Source: MWEI01 sp964600235 (GTDB lineage: Bacteria; Desulfobacterota; Desulfomonilia; UBA1062). Taken from it: DNA of 64,000 nucleotides. Position 1 is the first letter of the stretch, and the number at the start of each line of letters is the position of its first letter. Where the stretch lies: NCBI GenBank assembly GCA_964600235.1, contig CAZRIV010000014.1, positions 1 to 64,000 on the forward strand, in the 5' to 3' direction. Positions 29,550 through 38,409 of this stretch are shown piece by piece. The notes under the pieces were generated by a model that was not told the origin of the DNA, did not search any database, and saw only the letters and a program-made list of their open reading frames with translations. A program made the position numbers and the translations under genes.

Positions 29550-30497
29550 CTAGTTCACTTGCCTGTCCCGGATAAAGGCATCAATGAGTCTTGCAGTGAC
29601 ATCCGGATATTCCTCCTGTGGAAGATGACCACACTCAGGAATGATTTCAAGGGTTGAGTTCCGGAGTTCTTTGTTTAATCTGTAGGCACTGCTTAAAGGA
29701 ATCCATGTATCGTTTTGACCCCAGATGATCAAAGATCTTGATTTTATCTCTGGTATCCGGCTGACATAGCCCTCGAATCTTTCAAAGTCCAGAGACCTGA
29801 CGAGAGAGATCTGCGCATTCAGGGCATTTGCTGTACGCAATCTGTTGTAATATGCGTCCACCTGATCTTCCGTGATCCAGTCCCCATGGTGATATACTTC
29901 TGATAACGTCATACTGACCATCCAGCGGCTGAAAAACAGCTTTGCCATCTCGGCGGATAAAGGCATTCGAGCCATTTTCATGATAAAGGGAAATTCCGTA
30001 TTGTAGACTGCCGCATCAACAAGGACCATACTGTCTATTTTCTGAGGATGCAGAACCGCTACGAATGCCGCTATCCCACCGCCCAGTGAACTGCCCACAA
30101 GGACCGCCTTCTTAAGGCCCACTGCTTCCATCCATTGAGAGACTTCTTCAGTCAGTGTTATAGGATCGTACGATGCATGCCGCGGCTTATCAGACCATCC
30201 AAAGCCTTTCATGTCCAAGGCCCAGACATGATACCCCATCTTATTCAGTATGAGAGCTACCTTTTCCCAGGTATACGCCGATGAGGCGAAACCGTGGAGG
30301 AAAAGGACATCCTTCCCGGCTGCAGGGTATTCCGTGTAGTGATAATTTATCCGCCCGATTCTTACGAAACGGTCCTCGTGTGTGGGCGCAATAATATCTC
30401 CTTCCCGGATTTCCCGGATAAAAAGACCGCACCCCAAAAGGATCATGCACAACAGGACATATGGAGCAAAATAAAACAGTCTTCTTCTGTGCATCAT
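29550..30497 (-). CDS. alpha/beta-fold hydrolase, probable lipoprotein or membrane-anchored
   Basis: 315 residues. The N-terminus has a hydrophobic segment ending in a lipobox-like ILLGC (Cys near 23). The hydrolase core shows the oxyanion HGFASS, nucleophile elbow GSSLGG (Ser), acid in WGQNDTWIP (Asp) and catalytic His in CGHLPQEE. Substrate unknown; the family includes esterases and C-C bond hydrolases. ATG at 30497. It lies in the repeat-bounded accessory segment. Confidence 0.88.
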   Translation of the reverse strand: MMHRRRLFYFAPYVLLCMILLGCGLFIREIREGDIIAPTHEDRFVRIGRINYHYTEYPAAGKDVLFLHGFASSAYTWEKVALILNKMGYHVWALDMKGFGWSDKPRHASYDPITLTEEVSQWMEAVGLKKAVLVGSSLGGGIAAFVAVLHPQKIDSMVLVDAAVYNTEFPFIMKMARMPLSAEMAKLFFSRWMVSMTLSEVYHHGDWITEDQVDAYYNRLRTANALNAQISLVRSLDFERFEGYVSRIPEIKSRSLIIWGQNDTWIPLSSAYRLNKELRNSTLEIIPECGHLPQEEYPDVTARLIDAFIRDRQVN

Positions 30498-30546
30498 GCC
30501 CCCGCAGCAATGATTTTAAGTTTCTCAGGTAATATTGATACGGCAT

Positions 30547-30767
30547 CTAAACATGTGAACCTTTCATGCTGCATAAGCGGCTGATGGATGCCTGAAGTAA
30601 TTCCCCACATGCCGTGACCTTCTTGCCATGGTGTGCCAGCAGATTGTCCATTATGAGGGACACCTTCTTCCCTGCATCCTTTATCAGTCGCCTCATGAAG
30701 GTAATCAGCAGATCGGAGTGCATAGCCTCCCGGTACATCATAAATCGCACCCGACCCTGATTGGATA
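30547..30767 (-). pseudogene. IS630-family transposase fragment
   Basis: The reverse strand reads VSNQGRVRFMMYREAMHSDLL, then FMRRLIKDAGKKVSLIMDNLLAHHGKKV, the middle of an IS630-type DDE domain including the second catalytic Asp (MDN). The N-terminal half is absent and the usual LPPYSPxLNPxE region is lost. The fragment stops exactly where the 80-bp repeat copy 2 begins. Confidence 0.75.
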
Positions 30768-30847
30768 CTTCATCGTCTTATTGTCGTACAATGTGAGAGG
30801 CCGGTGCGTCAAGGGGTGCCGCAGGACGGTCCGGTCTTCCAGGAGGG
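30768..30847. repeat. 80-bp direct repeat, copy 2 (partner at 27811-27890)
   Basis: Same orientation as copy 1, with about six differences. On the reverse strand the repeat continues an open frame from 30848 to about 31030 (NSFNIVGVPAQGTSRPGFLG and on) that I cannot assign. The 259 bp to the next gene hold nothing else recognisable. Confidence 0.9.
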
Positions 30848-31106
30848 TATCCTTGATCCATAACCGGCATGCACTGCTTCCTGGTTCCATGCCCAAAAAT
30901 CCGGGCCTGGAAGTCCCCTGCGCCGGGACGCCCACGATGTTGAAACTGTTCATGAGCACGGCAATCTCACCAGGCGTCGTTCCAAGAGAAATCTTCTGCT
31001 CAAGGGTTCTCCCGGCCCCATGGTATTGACTAACCTTGAATGCTCTGGCATTTCATGTAACGTGTGTTGCATATGATATGGCGGACCTGTTAGGAGAGCT
31101 TGAAAG

Positions 31107-32156
31107 ATGACGAAACGGGTGCGGATGAAAGGGCGATACCGCCGGTTTTCGTTCCTTTCCGACATTGAGGGGATGAAAAACGCACTGGGCGAGATGCGCG
31201 GTCTGTTCTTCCCGAGACAGCCCCTCCTGGACCTGAAAGCCCGGATGGGCGCTCCCGGCCCCACACCTGATGAAGAGTGGTTTATCATGACCATCAAAGA
31301 CAAGGTGGCCCACCATCCGGAAAACGCCATGGAGTACCCTTTCTATGACGAGCCAATCTTTGCGGAACCCCTGGTCGGATTCGTCCGGGGCAGCGATCCC
31401 ATCTTTGAACAGTTCAAGAAGGTCATAGGACCGCATCACTTCACTCCATGGGAAATCATGAAGTGGCAGGCTGAAAACAACGGCATTGAACCGCCGGACC
31501 CCGAAGATATCAGTGTGGTCTCTTTTGTCATGCCGCTTATGCAGAAAACCAGGCAGGACAATGCCACCGAAACTGCCTGGGTTTCAGAACGCTGGGCGCA
31601 GAGCCGTCTGCTGGGTGAGATCTTCAGCCAGTCCCTGGTGCGCGAAATCGTGACCGATCTCATGAACCGGGGGATCCTGGCCGTATCGCCGGACGTGACC
31701 CCCATGTTCAACAAGAAGCGCTACCCCGGGGTAGGCTGGGCTTCCCCGTGGTCCCACCGGCATATCGCCTATGCGGCAGGGCTCGGCACCTTTGGAATGC
31801 ATGACTTCCTCATCACGGAAAAAGGCTGCGCACACCGTCTCGGCAGCTTCATCGTCAACCTGAGGCTCACGCCCGCCCACAGGCGGCCCGACGATATCCA
31901 TGCTTACTGCCTTCATTATCAGGGGAAACCGTGCCTGAAATGTGCCAGGCGATGCCCGGCGAACGCCATAACCCAGGAAAAGGCGCATGACAAGGAGGCC
32001 TGCTATCACAGAGTCGCCTCTTCTCTGAGGTACTGCAACGCGAAGTATCATATCTTCATTTACGGATGCGGACTCTGCGCCACCGATGTGCCGTGTGAAT
32101 CAGAGATCCCCAAGGCCACTGCAGAAGAACCGAGTATGACCATATCAGACCTTTGA
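31107..32156 (+). CDS. QueG/reductive-dehalogenase-like iron-sulfur protein
   Basis: 349 residues. The middle (WASPWSHRHIAYAAGLGTFGMHDFLITEKGCAHRLGSFIVNL) matches the cobalamin-binding part of epoxyqueuosine reductase-like and dehalogenase-like proteins. Cluster motifs CLKCARRCPANAI and CGLCATDVPCE provide iron-sulfur sites. A shorter C-terminus and the absence of HEAT repeats make it distinct from true QueG. No Tat signal, so cytoplasmic. Substrate unknown. It lies 18 bp before the sulfatase gene on the same strand, so the three genes to 35103 probably form an operon. Confidence 0.8.
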   Translation: MTKRVRMKGRYRRFSFLSDIEGMKNALGEMRGLFFPRQPLLDLKARMGAPGPTPDEEWFIMTIKDKVAHHPENAMEYPFYDEPIFAEPLVGFVRGSDPIFEQFKKVIGPHHFTPWEIMKWQAENNGIEPPDPEDISVVSFVMPLMQKTRQDNATETAWVSERWAQSRLLGEIFSQSLVREIVTDLMNRGILAVSPDVTPMFNKKRYPGVGWASPWSHRHIAYAAGLGTFGMHDFLITEKGCAHRLGSFIVNLRLTPAHRRPDDIHAYCLHYQGKPCLKCARRCPANAITQEKAHDKEACYHRVASSLRYCNAKYHIFIYGCGLCATDVPCESEIPKATAEEPSMTISDL

Positions 32157-32174
32157 TAGGGGGGTCATTGAGCC

Positions 32175-33947
32175 ATGTCAGATCATTTCAAACCAACCCG
32201 GAGGCAGTTTCTCATCGGCGCCGGTGCTCTGGCCATCGGCGGGGCCGCGGGGACCGTAGCCCTTCGCCGCACAAGAGCCCGCCGTGAACCGGTTGTTCCT
32301 GCTGCCGGCCCGGTACAGAATGGCACCAGGCGCCCCAATATTCTCCTGATCCTCTCGGACCAGGAGCGCAATGTGCTGGATCTGCCGGCCGACCTCAGCC
32401 TGCCGGCCCACGAGAAGCTCATGGAACAAGGAGTCACCTTCACCCAGCACCATGTCAACACCTCGCCATGCTCCCCGTCACGCTCGAACATCTACTGCGG
32501 GCAACACACCCAGCATACCCGGATGACCGCGAACCATGGTGCTCCGCCGTTTCCCGAACTGCCCGACGACATGCCCACCATCGGCAACCTGCTTCGTGCA
32601 CAGGGATATTACACGGCCTACAAGGGCAAATGGCACCTGAGCCATATCCCCCTGGACCCGGGGCTGGTGTATGGCCCCTACCCGAGCACAAGGAACGCAC
32701 TGGAGTCGTACGGATTCTCCGATTACAACCACGACGGCGATCATCACGGCTCGACATGGACCGGCTACAAGTACGACCCCGAAATCGCCTCCACCGCCGC
32801 TTACTGGCTGGGGACACGCGGAATTGACCTGAAGGGGAGACAGCCGTGGTTTCTTGCCGTCAACTTCGTCAACCCGCACGATGTCATGTACATCAGCACC
32901 GGCCGGAAACAGTCCGAATCGAGGCTTCGCAGGGATGAGCTCTCACCCCTTGCGGGACCGCCCGTGGGAGGCGTCTACGATGACTATGCGGACAGGCCGA
33001 TGCCACCGAGCCACTACCGTGACAACCTGGCCGGGAAGCCCTGGACGCACCGGACCTATGTCGATATCTGCAACATGATGTATGGCCGGATCGAGCCCGG
33101 TGATGAGGCCACCTGGCGCACCTACCAGAATTACTACTTCAACTGCATCAAAGACATGGACTCCCATGTCGGAACCGTGCTGAAGGCCCTGGAGCGTCTT
33201 GGCCTCGACGACAATACCATCATCATCTACTCCTCGGACCATGGCGAGATGGCGGGCGCACATGGACTGCGCCAGAAGGGGCCTTTCATGTACAGGGAAA
33301 ACATGCGGGTCCCCCTGATCGTGCGTCACCCCGACATATCGGGCGGCTGGCGGACTGAGGCCCTGGGCTCGGGCATAGACCTCGTTCCAACCATCTTATC
33401 CTTCGCCGGCATCGACATCGCCCGCACGCGGGAGCTCTACCCCTATCTCAAAGGGTGTGACCTGTCGGCCGCCCTGACCGGCAGCACGAAGCGTACGGAA
33501 AGGGACGAGAGGGGTATCCTTTTCAATTACAGCTCCATGCTGTATATCGACCCTGAATTCATCCGTAAATACATCGCGAGCGGAGTCAGGATGGACCGGC
33601 TCTATTTCCTGCGCATGGGGCTGAACACCGGCCAGTTCATACCAAGCTTAAAGAACCCGGCCCTGTTTCGTGGCATCCATGACGGGCGCTACAAGTTTGC
33701 CCGTTATTTCAGGCCGGCCGAGCACCACGCACCGAAAGACTGGGAAACCCTGCTCAAACATAATCAGCTGGAACTCTACGATACCCGCAGTGATCCCGAC
33801 GAGATAACCAACCTGGCCGCTGAGCCGGACAGATACCGCGGTTTGATCATGGACCTGAACAACCGCGTGAACGCCCTCATCGAAAAGGAGGTCGGCAGGG
33901 ACGATGGTGAAGAGCACGTAGGCCCGACGATGCTGTATAGACTCTAA
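32175..33947 (+). CDS. Tat-exported sulfatase (formylglycine type)
   Basis: 590 residues. A twin-arginine signal (RRQFLIGAGALAIGGAAG, Arg 9-10) is followed by the alkaline-phosphatase fold with ILLILSDQERN (metal site) and the modification motif C99-SPSR, where Cys is converted to formylglycine. IIIYSSDHGEMAGAHGLRQKGPFMYRE supplies further metal and sulfate ligands. It cleaves sulfate esters outside the cytoplasm; the substrate is unknown. The gene encoding the cognate modifying enzyme follows 25 bp downstream. Confidence 0.92.
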   Translation: MSDHFKPTRRQFLIGAGALAIGGAAGTVALRRTRARREPVVPAAGPVQNGTRRPNILLILSDQERNVLDLPADLSLPAHEKLMEQGVTFTQHHVNTSPCSPSRSNIYCGQHTQHTRMTANHGAPPFPELPDDMPTIGNLLRAQGYYTAYKGKWHLSHIPLDPGLVYGPYPSTRNALESYGFSDYNHDGDHHGSTWTGYKYDPEIASTAAYWLGTRGIDLKGRQPWFLAVNFVNPHDVMYISTGRKQSESRLRRDELSPLAGPPVGGVYDDYADRPMPPSHYRDNLAGKPWTHRTYVDICNMMYGRIEPGDEATWRTYQNYYFNCIKDMDSHVGTVLKALERLGLDDNTIIIYSSDHGEMAGAHGLRQKGPFMYRENMRVPLIVRHPDISGGWRTEALGSGIDLVPTILSFAGIDIARTRELYPYLKGCDLSAALTGSTKRTERDERGILFNYSSMLYIDPEFIRKYIASGVRMDRLYFLRMGLNTGQFIPSLKNPALFRGIHDGRYKFARYFRPAEHHAPKDWETLLKHNQLELYDTRSDPDEITNLAAEPDRYRGLIMDLNNRVNALIEKEVGRDDGEEHVGPTMLYRL

Positions 33948-33972
33948 ACGTAAGGGCATCCGGTCGAAAGCC

Positions 33973-35103
33973 ATGAACCCCTTTTCGCTGCTCATAAAAC
34001 CGACATCCTCCGACTGCAACCTGAAGTGCAGGTATTGCTTCTATCTGGATACCGGCCGCAACATATATCCGGAAACCGATGTTCATCGCATGTCACATGA
34101 GGTTCTCCACACCATGATCCGCAAGTACATGGCTACGGACCAGCCGCAGTATGCCTTCAGCTGGCAGGGGGGAGAACCCGCGCTCATGGGCCTCGATTTC
34201 TACAAGCGGGTCACGGATCTTCAGCAACGCTATGGACGTCCCGGATCACACGTGTCAAATGGTCTCCAGACCAACACAACACTGATTGACGATGCGTGGG
34301 CCAGACACCTGGCAATGTACCGATTTCTCGTCGGCGTCAGTCTTGACGGCCCCGGGGATATGCACAACCGGTTCCGGCTCCACGCGAACGGCCGCGGATC
34401 CCATGCCGACGTGTTCAAGGGCATCGAGTCACTGCAACGGCACCACGCGGAATTCAACATTATAACGCTCGTCACCCAGGCCAACGTCGATAAACCCCGC
34501 GAGGTGTACCGCTACCTCGTTGACCACGGATTCTCATGGCATCAGTACATACCCTGCGTGGAATTTGACGGATCCGGGAACCTCACGCCCTTTTCCATAA
34601 CCGGCAGGCAGTGGGGCGACTGGCTATGCGCCGTCTATGATGAATGGATTCAGGATAGTCCACGGCACGTGTCCGTCCGGCAGTTCGACGCCATCCTGAC
34701 ATTGCTGGTCGATGGGACATGCCCGGATTGCCACATGGGCAGGGATTGCTGCCGGTACTTCGTGGTCGAGTACAACGGAGACGTTTACCCCTGTGACTTC
34801 TTCGTCCAGCCGGACCTGAAACTCGGCAACATCCTGACCCATGAATGGGAAGACCTCCAGAAGTCTCTCACGTACATCAATTTCGGCGCCTTGAAAGATA
34901 CGAGGAACGGCGCATGCTCAACCTGCGAGTTCCTGGACTTCTGTGCCGGAGACTGTCTCAAGCACCGGTTGCCACGTTACGGAGACCCCGGCACCCTCAG
35001 TTCCCTCTGCGAAGGCTGGAAAATGTTTTATCAGCACAGCTTACCCGGATTAAGGCATATGGCCGCTGCTATCCTGCGCGAACGGGAAGAGGGGATGCGG
35101 TAG
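33973..35103 (+). CDS. anaerobic sulfatase-maturating enzyme (radical SAM/SPASM)
   Basis: 376 residues. Radical SAM motif CNLKCRYC is near residues 15-22, with YAFSWQGGEPALMG and the SPASM cysteines CPDCHMGRDCC, YPCDFF and CSTCEFLDFCAGDCLKH. anSMEs oxidise the active-site Cys or Ser of a sulfatase to formylglycine without oxygen. Placement directly after a Cys-type sulfatase makes that protein its substrate. ATG at 33973. Confidence 0.95.
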   Translation: MNPFSLLIKPTSSDCNLKCRYCFYLDTGRNIYPETDVHRMSHEVLHTMIRKYMATDQPQYAFSWQGGEPALMGLDFYKRVTDLQQRYGRPGSHVSNGLQTNTTLIDDAWARHLAMYRFLVGVSLDGPGDMHNRFRLHANGRGSHADVFKGIESLQRHHAEFNIITLVTQANVDKPREVYRYLVDHGFSWHQYIPCVEFDGSGNLTPFSITGRQWGDWLCAVYDEWIQDSPRHVSVRQFDAILTLLVDGTCPDCHMGRDCCRYFVVEYNGDVYPCDFFVQPDLKLGNILTHEWEDLQKSLTYINFGALKDTRNGACSTCEFLDFCAGDCLKHRLPRYGDPGTLSSLCEGWKMFYQHSLPGLRHMAAAILREREEGMR

Positions 35104-35132
35104 TACAACACCACGTCCACCACTGACTGCGC

Positions 35133-35185
35133 AAAAAAAGGCAGGGACCGCGTTACCACCTGCTGAAACCAGCACGGACCCTGCC
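35133..35185 (-). terminator. rho-independent terminator of pckG
   Basis: On the reverse strand, 20 bases after the pckG stop, an 11-bp stem (GGCAGGGTCCG with CGGTCCCTGCC, one mismatch) is followed by seven Ts. The convergent anSME gene may use the same hairpin, though its own strand has no U-run. Confidence 0.8.
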
Positions 35186-35206
35186 CTGGTGTTTCCTCAA
35201 TGACGG

Positions 35207-36997
35207 TTATCTGCCCAGCCGCTCCTTCAGCGCGTCTAACTGCTGTCTCATGCGCCCGGGCAGCCTGTCCTTGAACTGGGCGAAGTGATCTTCCAGGCTC
35301 TTCAACTCGGCCCTCCAGGCATCCATGTCAACCTTCAGGAGCTCGGACAGGTTTTCCTTTGCGATGTTCAGGCCCTCCAGGTCGAGGTCCGCCTCAATCG
35401 GGATCAGCCCGATGGCGGTCTCTTTCGCCGAGGCCTTGCCGTCTATGCGCTCGCACATCCACTTGAGCACCCGGCTGTTCTCGCCGAAGCCCGGCCACAT
35501 GAATTTGCCTGCGGCGTTCTTGCGGAACCAGTTCACGTAGAAGATGCGCGGGGCCTTGCTGCCCAGCCTGTCGCCCATGTCCAGCCAGTGCTGGAAGTAG
35601 TCGCCCATGTTGTAGCCGCAGAACGGCTTCATGGCGAACGGGTCGCGCCTGAGGTCTCCCACGGCCCCGATGTTGGCCGCCGTGGTCTCGGACGATGCCG
35701 TGGCGCCCAGGAAGACCCCGTGGTCCCAGCTGTAGGCCTCGTTCACCAGCGGCACCACCCCTGCCCTCCGGCCGCCGAAGACAAAGATGTCGATGGGAAC
35801 GCCCTCGGGCTTCTCCCAGTCGGGACAGATGACCGGACACTGCCCGGCAGGCGCGGTGAAGCGCGCATTTGCGTGGGCGGCCACCTCTTTGCTCCCGGGG
35901 GCCCAGTCGCGGCCTTTCCAGTCTATGGCATGTTTCGGCGGCTCGCCGTCCATACCCTCCCACCAGATGTCGCCGTCGTCGGTGAGTGCACAGTTGGTGT
36001 AGATGCAGTTCTCGTGCAGCGTGTCCATGGCCATGGGGTTAGAATCATACGACGTCCCAGGCGCCACGCCGAAGAATCCGGCCTCCGGATTGATGGCATA
36101 GAGCCTGCCGTCGGGGCCCATCTTCATCCATGCGATGTCGTCGCCGATGGTCTCGCACTTCCAGCCCTCAATCGTGGGCTGGAGCATGGCCAGGTTGGTC
36201 TTGCCGCAGGCGGACGGGAAGGCCGCTGCGATGTGGTACTTCCTGCCCTGAGGGCTCGTGAGGCGCAGTATGAGCATGTGCTCGGCCATCCACCCTTCCC
36301 TCCTGGCCATGGCCGAGGCTATGCGCAGCGCCAGGCACTTCTTGCCCAGCAGGGCGTTGCCGCCGTAGCCCGAACCATACGACCAGATGAGGTTCTCCTC
36401 GGGAAAATGGCTGATGTACTTTCTCTCTATGGGGGCGCACGGCCACGGAACGTCCTTCTGCCCGGGCGTCAGCGGTGCACCGATGGAGTGGACACAGGGG
36501 ACGAATTCGCCGTCTTCCCCCAAAACTTCCAGAACCTTCGTGCCCACCCGGGTCATGATGTGCATGTTGCACACGACGTACGGGCTGTCCGTGATCTCGA
36601 TACCGATCTTGCTGATGGGCGAGCCGATGGGCCCCATGGAAAAGGGGATCACATACATGGTCCTGCCCTTCATGCAACCTTTGTAGAGCTCCCTCATGGT
36701 CCGCTTCAGTTCGGCAGGGTCGAACCAGTTGTTGGTGGGCCCGGCCTCATCTTTCTCCTGTGTACTGATATATGTCCGGTCCTCCACCCTGGCCACATCG
36801 CTCGGATCCGAACGGAAGAGGAAGCTGTTGGGCCGCTTACTCAGGGCAATGGCCGATCCGCTTGCCACCGCGCCTGCCATGAGGCGGTCGTATTCCTCCT
36901 TGCTGCCGTCGCACAAGTGGATGGAATCCGGCGTGCACATCTGCGCCACCTCGGAAATCCACTTGTTCAGATAATCATGTTTGATGACTGCACTCAT
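35207..36997 (-). CDS. pckG: phosphoenolpyruvate carboxykinase (GTP)
   Basis: 596 residues, normal length for the GTP-dependent enzyme. The AAFPSACGKTNLAMLQPT segment contains the kinase-1a P-loop and the hyper-reactive Cys. FVFGGRRAGVVPLVNEAYSWDHGVF and FWPGFGENSRVLKWM-like segments (here KFMWPGFGENSRVLKWMCERI) are GTP-binding features. It interconverts oxaloacetate and PEP for gluconeogenesis. ATG at 36997 follows AGGAGTTGTTCA. Monocistronic, with its own terminator. Confidence 0.97.
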   Translation of the reverse strand: MSAVIKHDYLNKWISEVAQMCTPDSIHLCDGSKEEYDRLMAGAVASGSAIALSKRPNSFLFRSDPSDVARVEDRTYISTQEKDEAGPTNNWFDPAELKRTMRELYKGCMKGRTMYVIPFSMGPIGSPISKIGIEITDSPYVVCNMHIMTRVGTKVLEVLGEDGEFVPCVHSIGAPLTPGQKDVPWPCAPIERKYISHFPEENLIWSYGSGYGGNALLGKKCLALRIASAMARREGWMAEHMLILRLTSPQGRKYHIAAAFPSACGKTNLAMLQPTIEGWKCETIGDDIAWMKMGPDGRLYAINPEAGFFGVAPGTSYDSNPMAMDTLHENCIYTNCALTDDGDIWWEGMDGEPPKHAIDWKGRDWAPGSKEVAAHANARFTAPAGQCPVICPDWEKPEGVPIDIFVFGGRRAGVVPLVNEAYSWDHGVFLGATASSETTAANIGAVGDLRRDPFAMKPFCGYNMGDYFQHWLDMGDRLGSKAPRIFYVNWFRKNAAGKFMWPGFGENSRVLKWMCERIDGKASAKETAIGLIPIEADLDLEGLNIAKENLSELLKVDMDAWRAELKSLEDHFAQFKDRLPGRMRQQLDALKERLGR

Positions 36998-37177
36998 TGA
37001 ACAACTCCTCCTATCCTTCAGGGTAACCCCATACTATACCGAAACAGGTCCGTTTAATCAATACACCTTTTCTTGCGGGATGAAACCCGCTGATTATAAA
37101 ATTTCATGAGCGGGTAATAAAGAGGGCCTCTCTGTTGAGCGGGAAGGAAACTTACCCCGCCCCCCCCCTCCGATTCC

Positions 37178-37942
37178 CTACTTCACCTTGCGCAGCAGGC
37201 CCTGCATCACGCCCCGGCGCGCCCGACAGGCCCGCGTCTTCTCCTTGTCGCACATGGGCCACGCCAGAAGCATCCCTGCGGCGAACCCTCCCACGTGGGC
37301 CCAGAAGGCCACCCCGCCAGACACAGCACCCAGCGAGAAGAACCCCTCTAAAAGCTGCAGCAAGAACCAGTAGCCCAGCATGAAAAAGGCCGGGACAATG
37401 ATGCGGGTGAAGAAAAAACCGAAGAAAACAAGCATATGCACCGGCGCCTTGGGGAAGAGGACAACATAGGCACCCATGACACCGCTGATGGCGCCGGATG
37501 CCCCCACCATGGGCACGGCACTCGACGGGTTCGCGGCCATCTGGAGCAGCACGGCCGCCAGGCCGCACATCAGGTAGAACCCTATGAACCGGCCGGCTCC
37601 CAGGGCGTCCTCCACATTGTCCCCGAAGATATACAAGAACCACATGTTGCCGATGATGTGCATCCACCCGCCGTGCATGAACATGTGGGAAAAGACGGTG
37701 TACCAGTTGTGGGCACCCTGGACGACACAGGTCATCCCGTAGCCGAGCTCTATGGAGGTCCCGGGAGGCACCGTACCGAGGAGCTCGCCGGGGATGACCC
37801 CGAACCTGCACAGTGACAGGGGAAGTCCCGGATACGTGCCGAAGCCCTGGAGCAGGATCCAGGCAGCGACATTCATGGCTATGATGACAAAGGTCACCCA
37901 TGCGGTGCCGAAGGTCGGATTGTCGTCACGGATGGGGAACAT
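37178..37942 (-). CDS. rhomboid-family intramembrane serine protease
   Basis: 254 residues, about six membrane segments. The N-terminal MFPIRDDNPT is typical of this bacterial subfamily. HMFMHGGWMHIIGNMWFLYIFGDNVED, the catalytic Ser in GASGAISGVMGAY and the catalytic His in AHVGGFAAGMLL form the dyad. It cleaves membrane proteins within the bilayer; substrates unknown. ATG at 37942. Confidence 0.95.
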   Translation of the reverse strand: MFPIRDDNPTFGTAWVTFVIIAMNVAAWILLQGFGTYPGLPLSLCRFGVIPGELLGTVPPGTSIELGYGMTCVVQGAHNWYTVFSHMFMHGGWMHIIGNMWFLYIFGDNVEDALGAGRFIGFYLMCGLAAVLLQMAANPSSAVPMVGASGAISGVMGAYVVLFPKAPVHMLVFFGFFFTRIIVPAFFMLGYWFLLQLLEGFFSLGAVSGGVAFWAHVGGFAAGMLLAWPMCDKEKTRACRARRGVMQGLLRKVK

Positions 37943-38176
37943 GGGCTCTCGCTTTCATACTCTTATGGAAAATCATCCAGTACCTACTCATCGATTCAGT
38001 GATACCGCCTGTCAATACCACAGGATCCATGTCGTGCGGAAGACCTCTCTTGGAGGTTATCTGCCGGTATCCCAACTTACCCCAAAAAAGTGCGTCTGGA
38101 AGTTCAGACATGTATCTGATACACGGCAAGAGTGCTTTGGCATATGGTTCGTGCCAGATAGAATAGTTTTCATAAG

Positions 38177-38264
38177 TCCGTTCAAAGCAGTGATCTCGCC
38201 GCCTCAAACAGCCGGCATAACAGGCATTCATCGAAAAAGCGGCGAGATCACTGATTTGAACGGA
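38177..38264. repeat. long imperfect palindrome (dispersed element, copy B)
   Basis: 26-nt arms at 38177-38202 and 38239-38264, with one mismatch, enclose a 36-nt loop. The arms share about 21 of 26 positions with those of the 14.5-kb element (TCCGTT...CAGTGAT.TCGC), and loop segments also match. The rest of the 467-bp gap between the rhomboid and hypothetical genes holds no gene I can support. Confidence 0.8.
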
Positions 38265-38409
38265 TCAATTGGAAACCCCAACAAACGCACAATCCGGGTT
38301 TGCGCTTCGATCCGGAAAGAAACGGAAACTGTGCGTAATGGATTCTTCTGCTGCCGGGTGTACGAGAGGGGGTCTGCTGAAACGTTATTCCTCCATCACA
38401 CCGTCTCCA

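Noticed and set aside
30628..31029. 133-codon forward open frame across the IS scar and repeat
   Set aside because: It spans unrelated segments (IS fragment antisense, repeat, unassigned stretch) and has no ribosome site or family.
35285..37000. 571-codon forward open frame
   Set aside because: Antisense of pckG; long because of the high third-position G+C of that gene. No protein-like motifs.
37075..37091. GCGGG/CCCGC hairpin as terminator of the rhomboid gene
   Set aside because: Five-base stem with no U-run on either strand.
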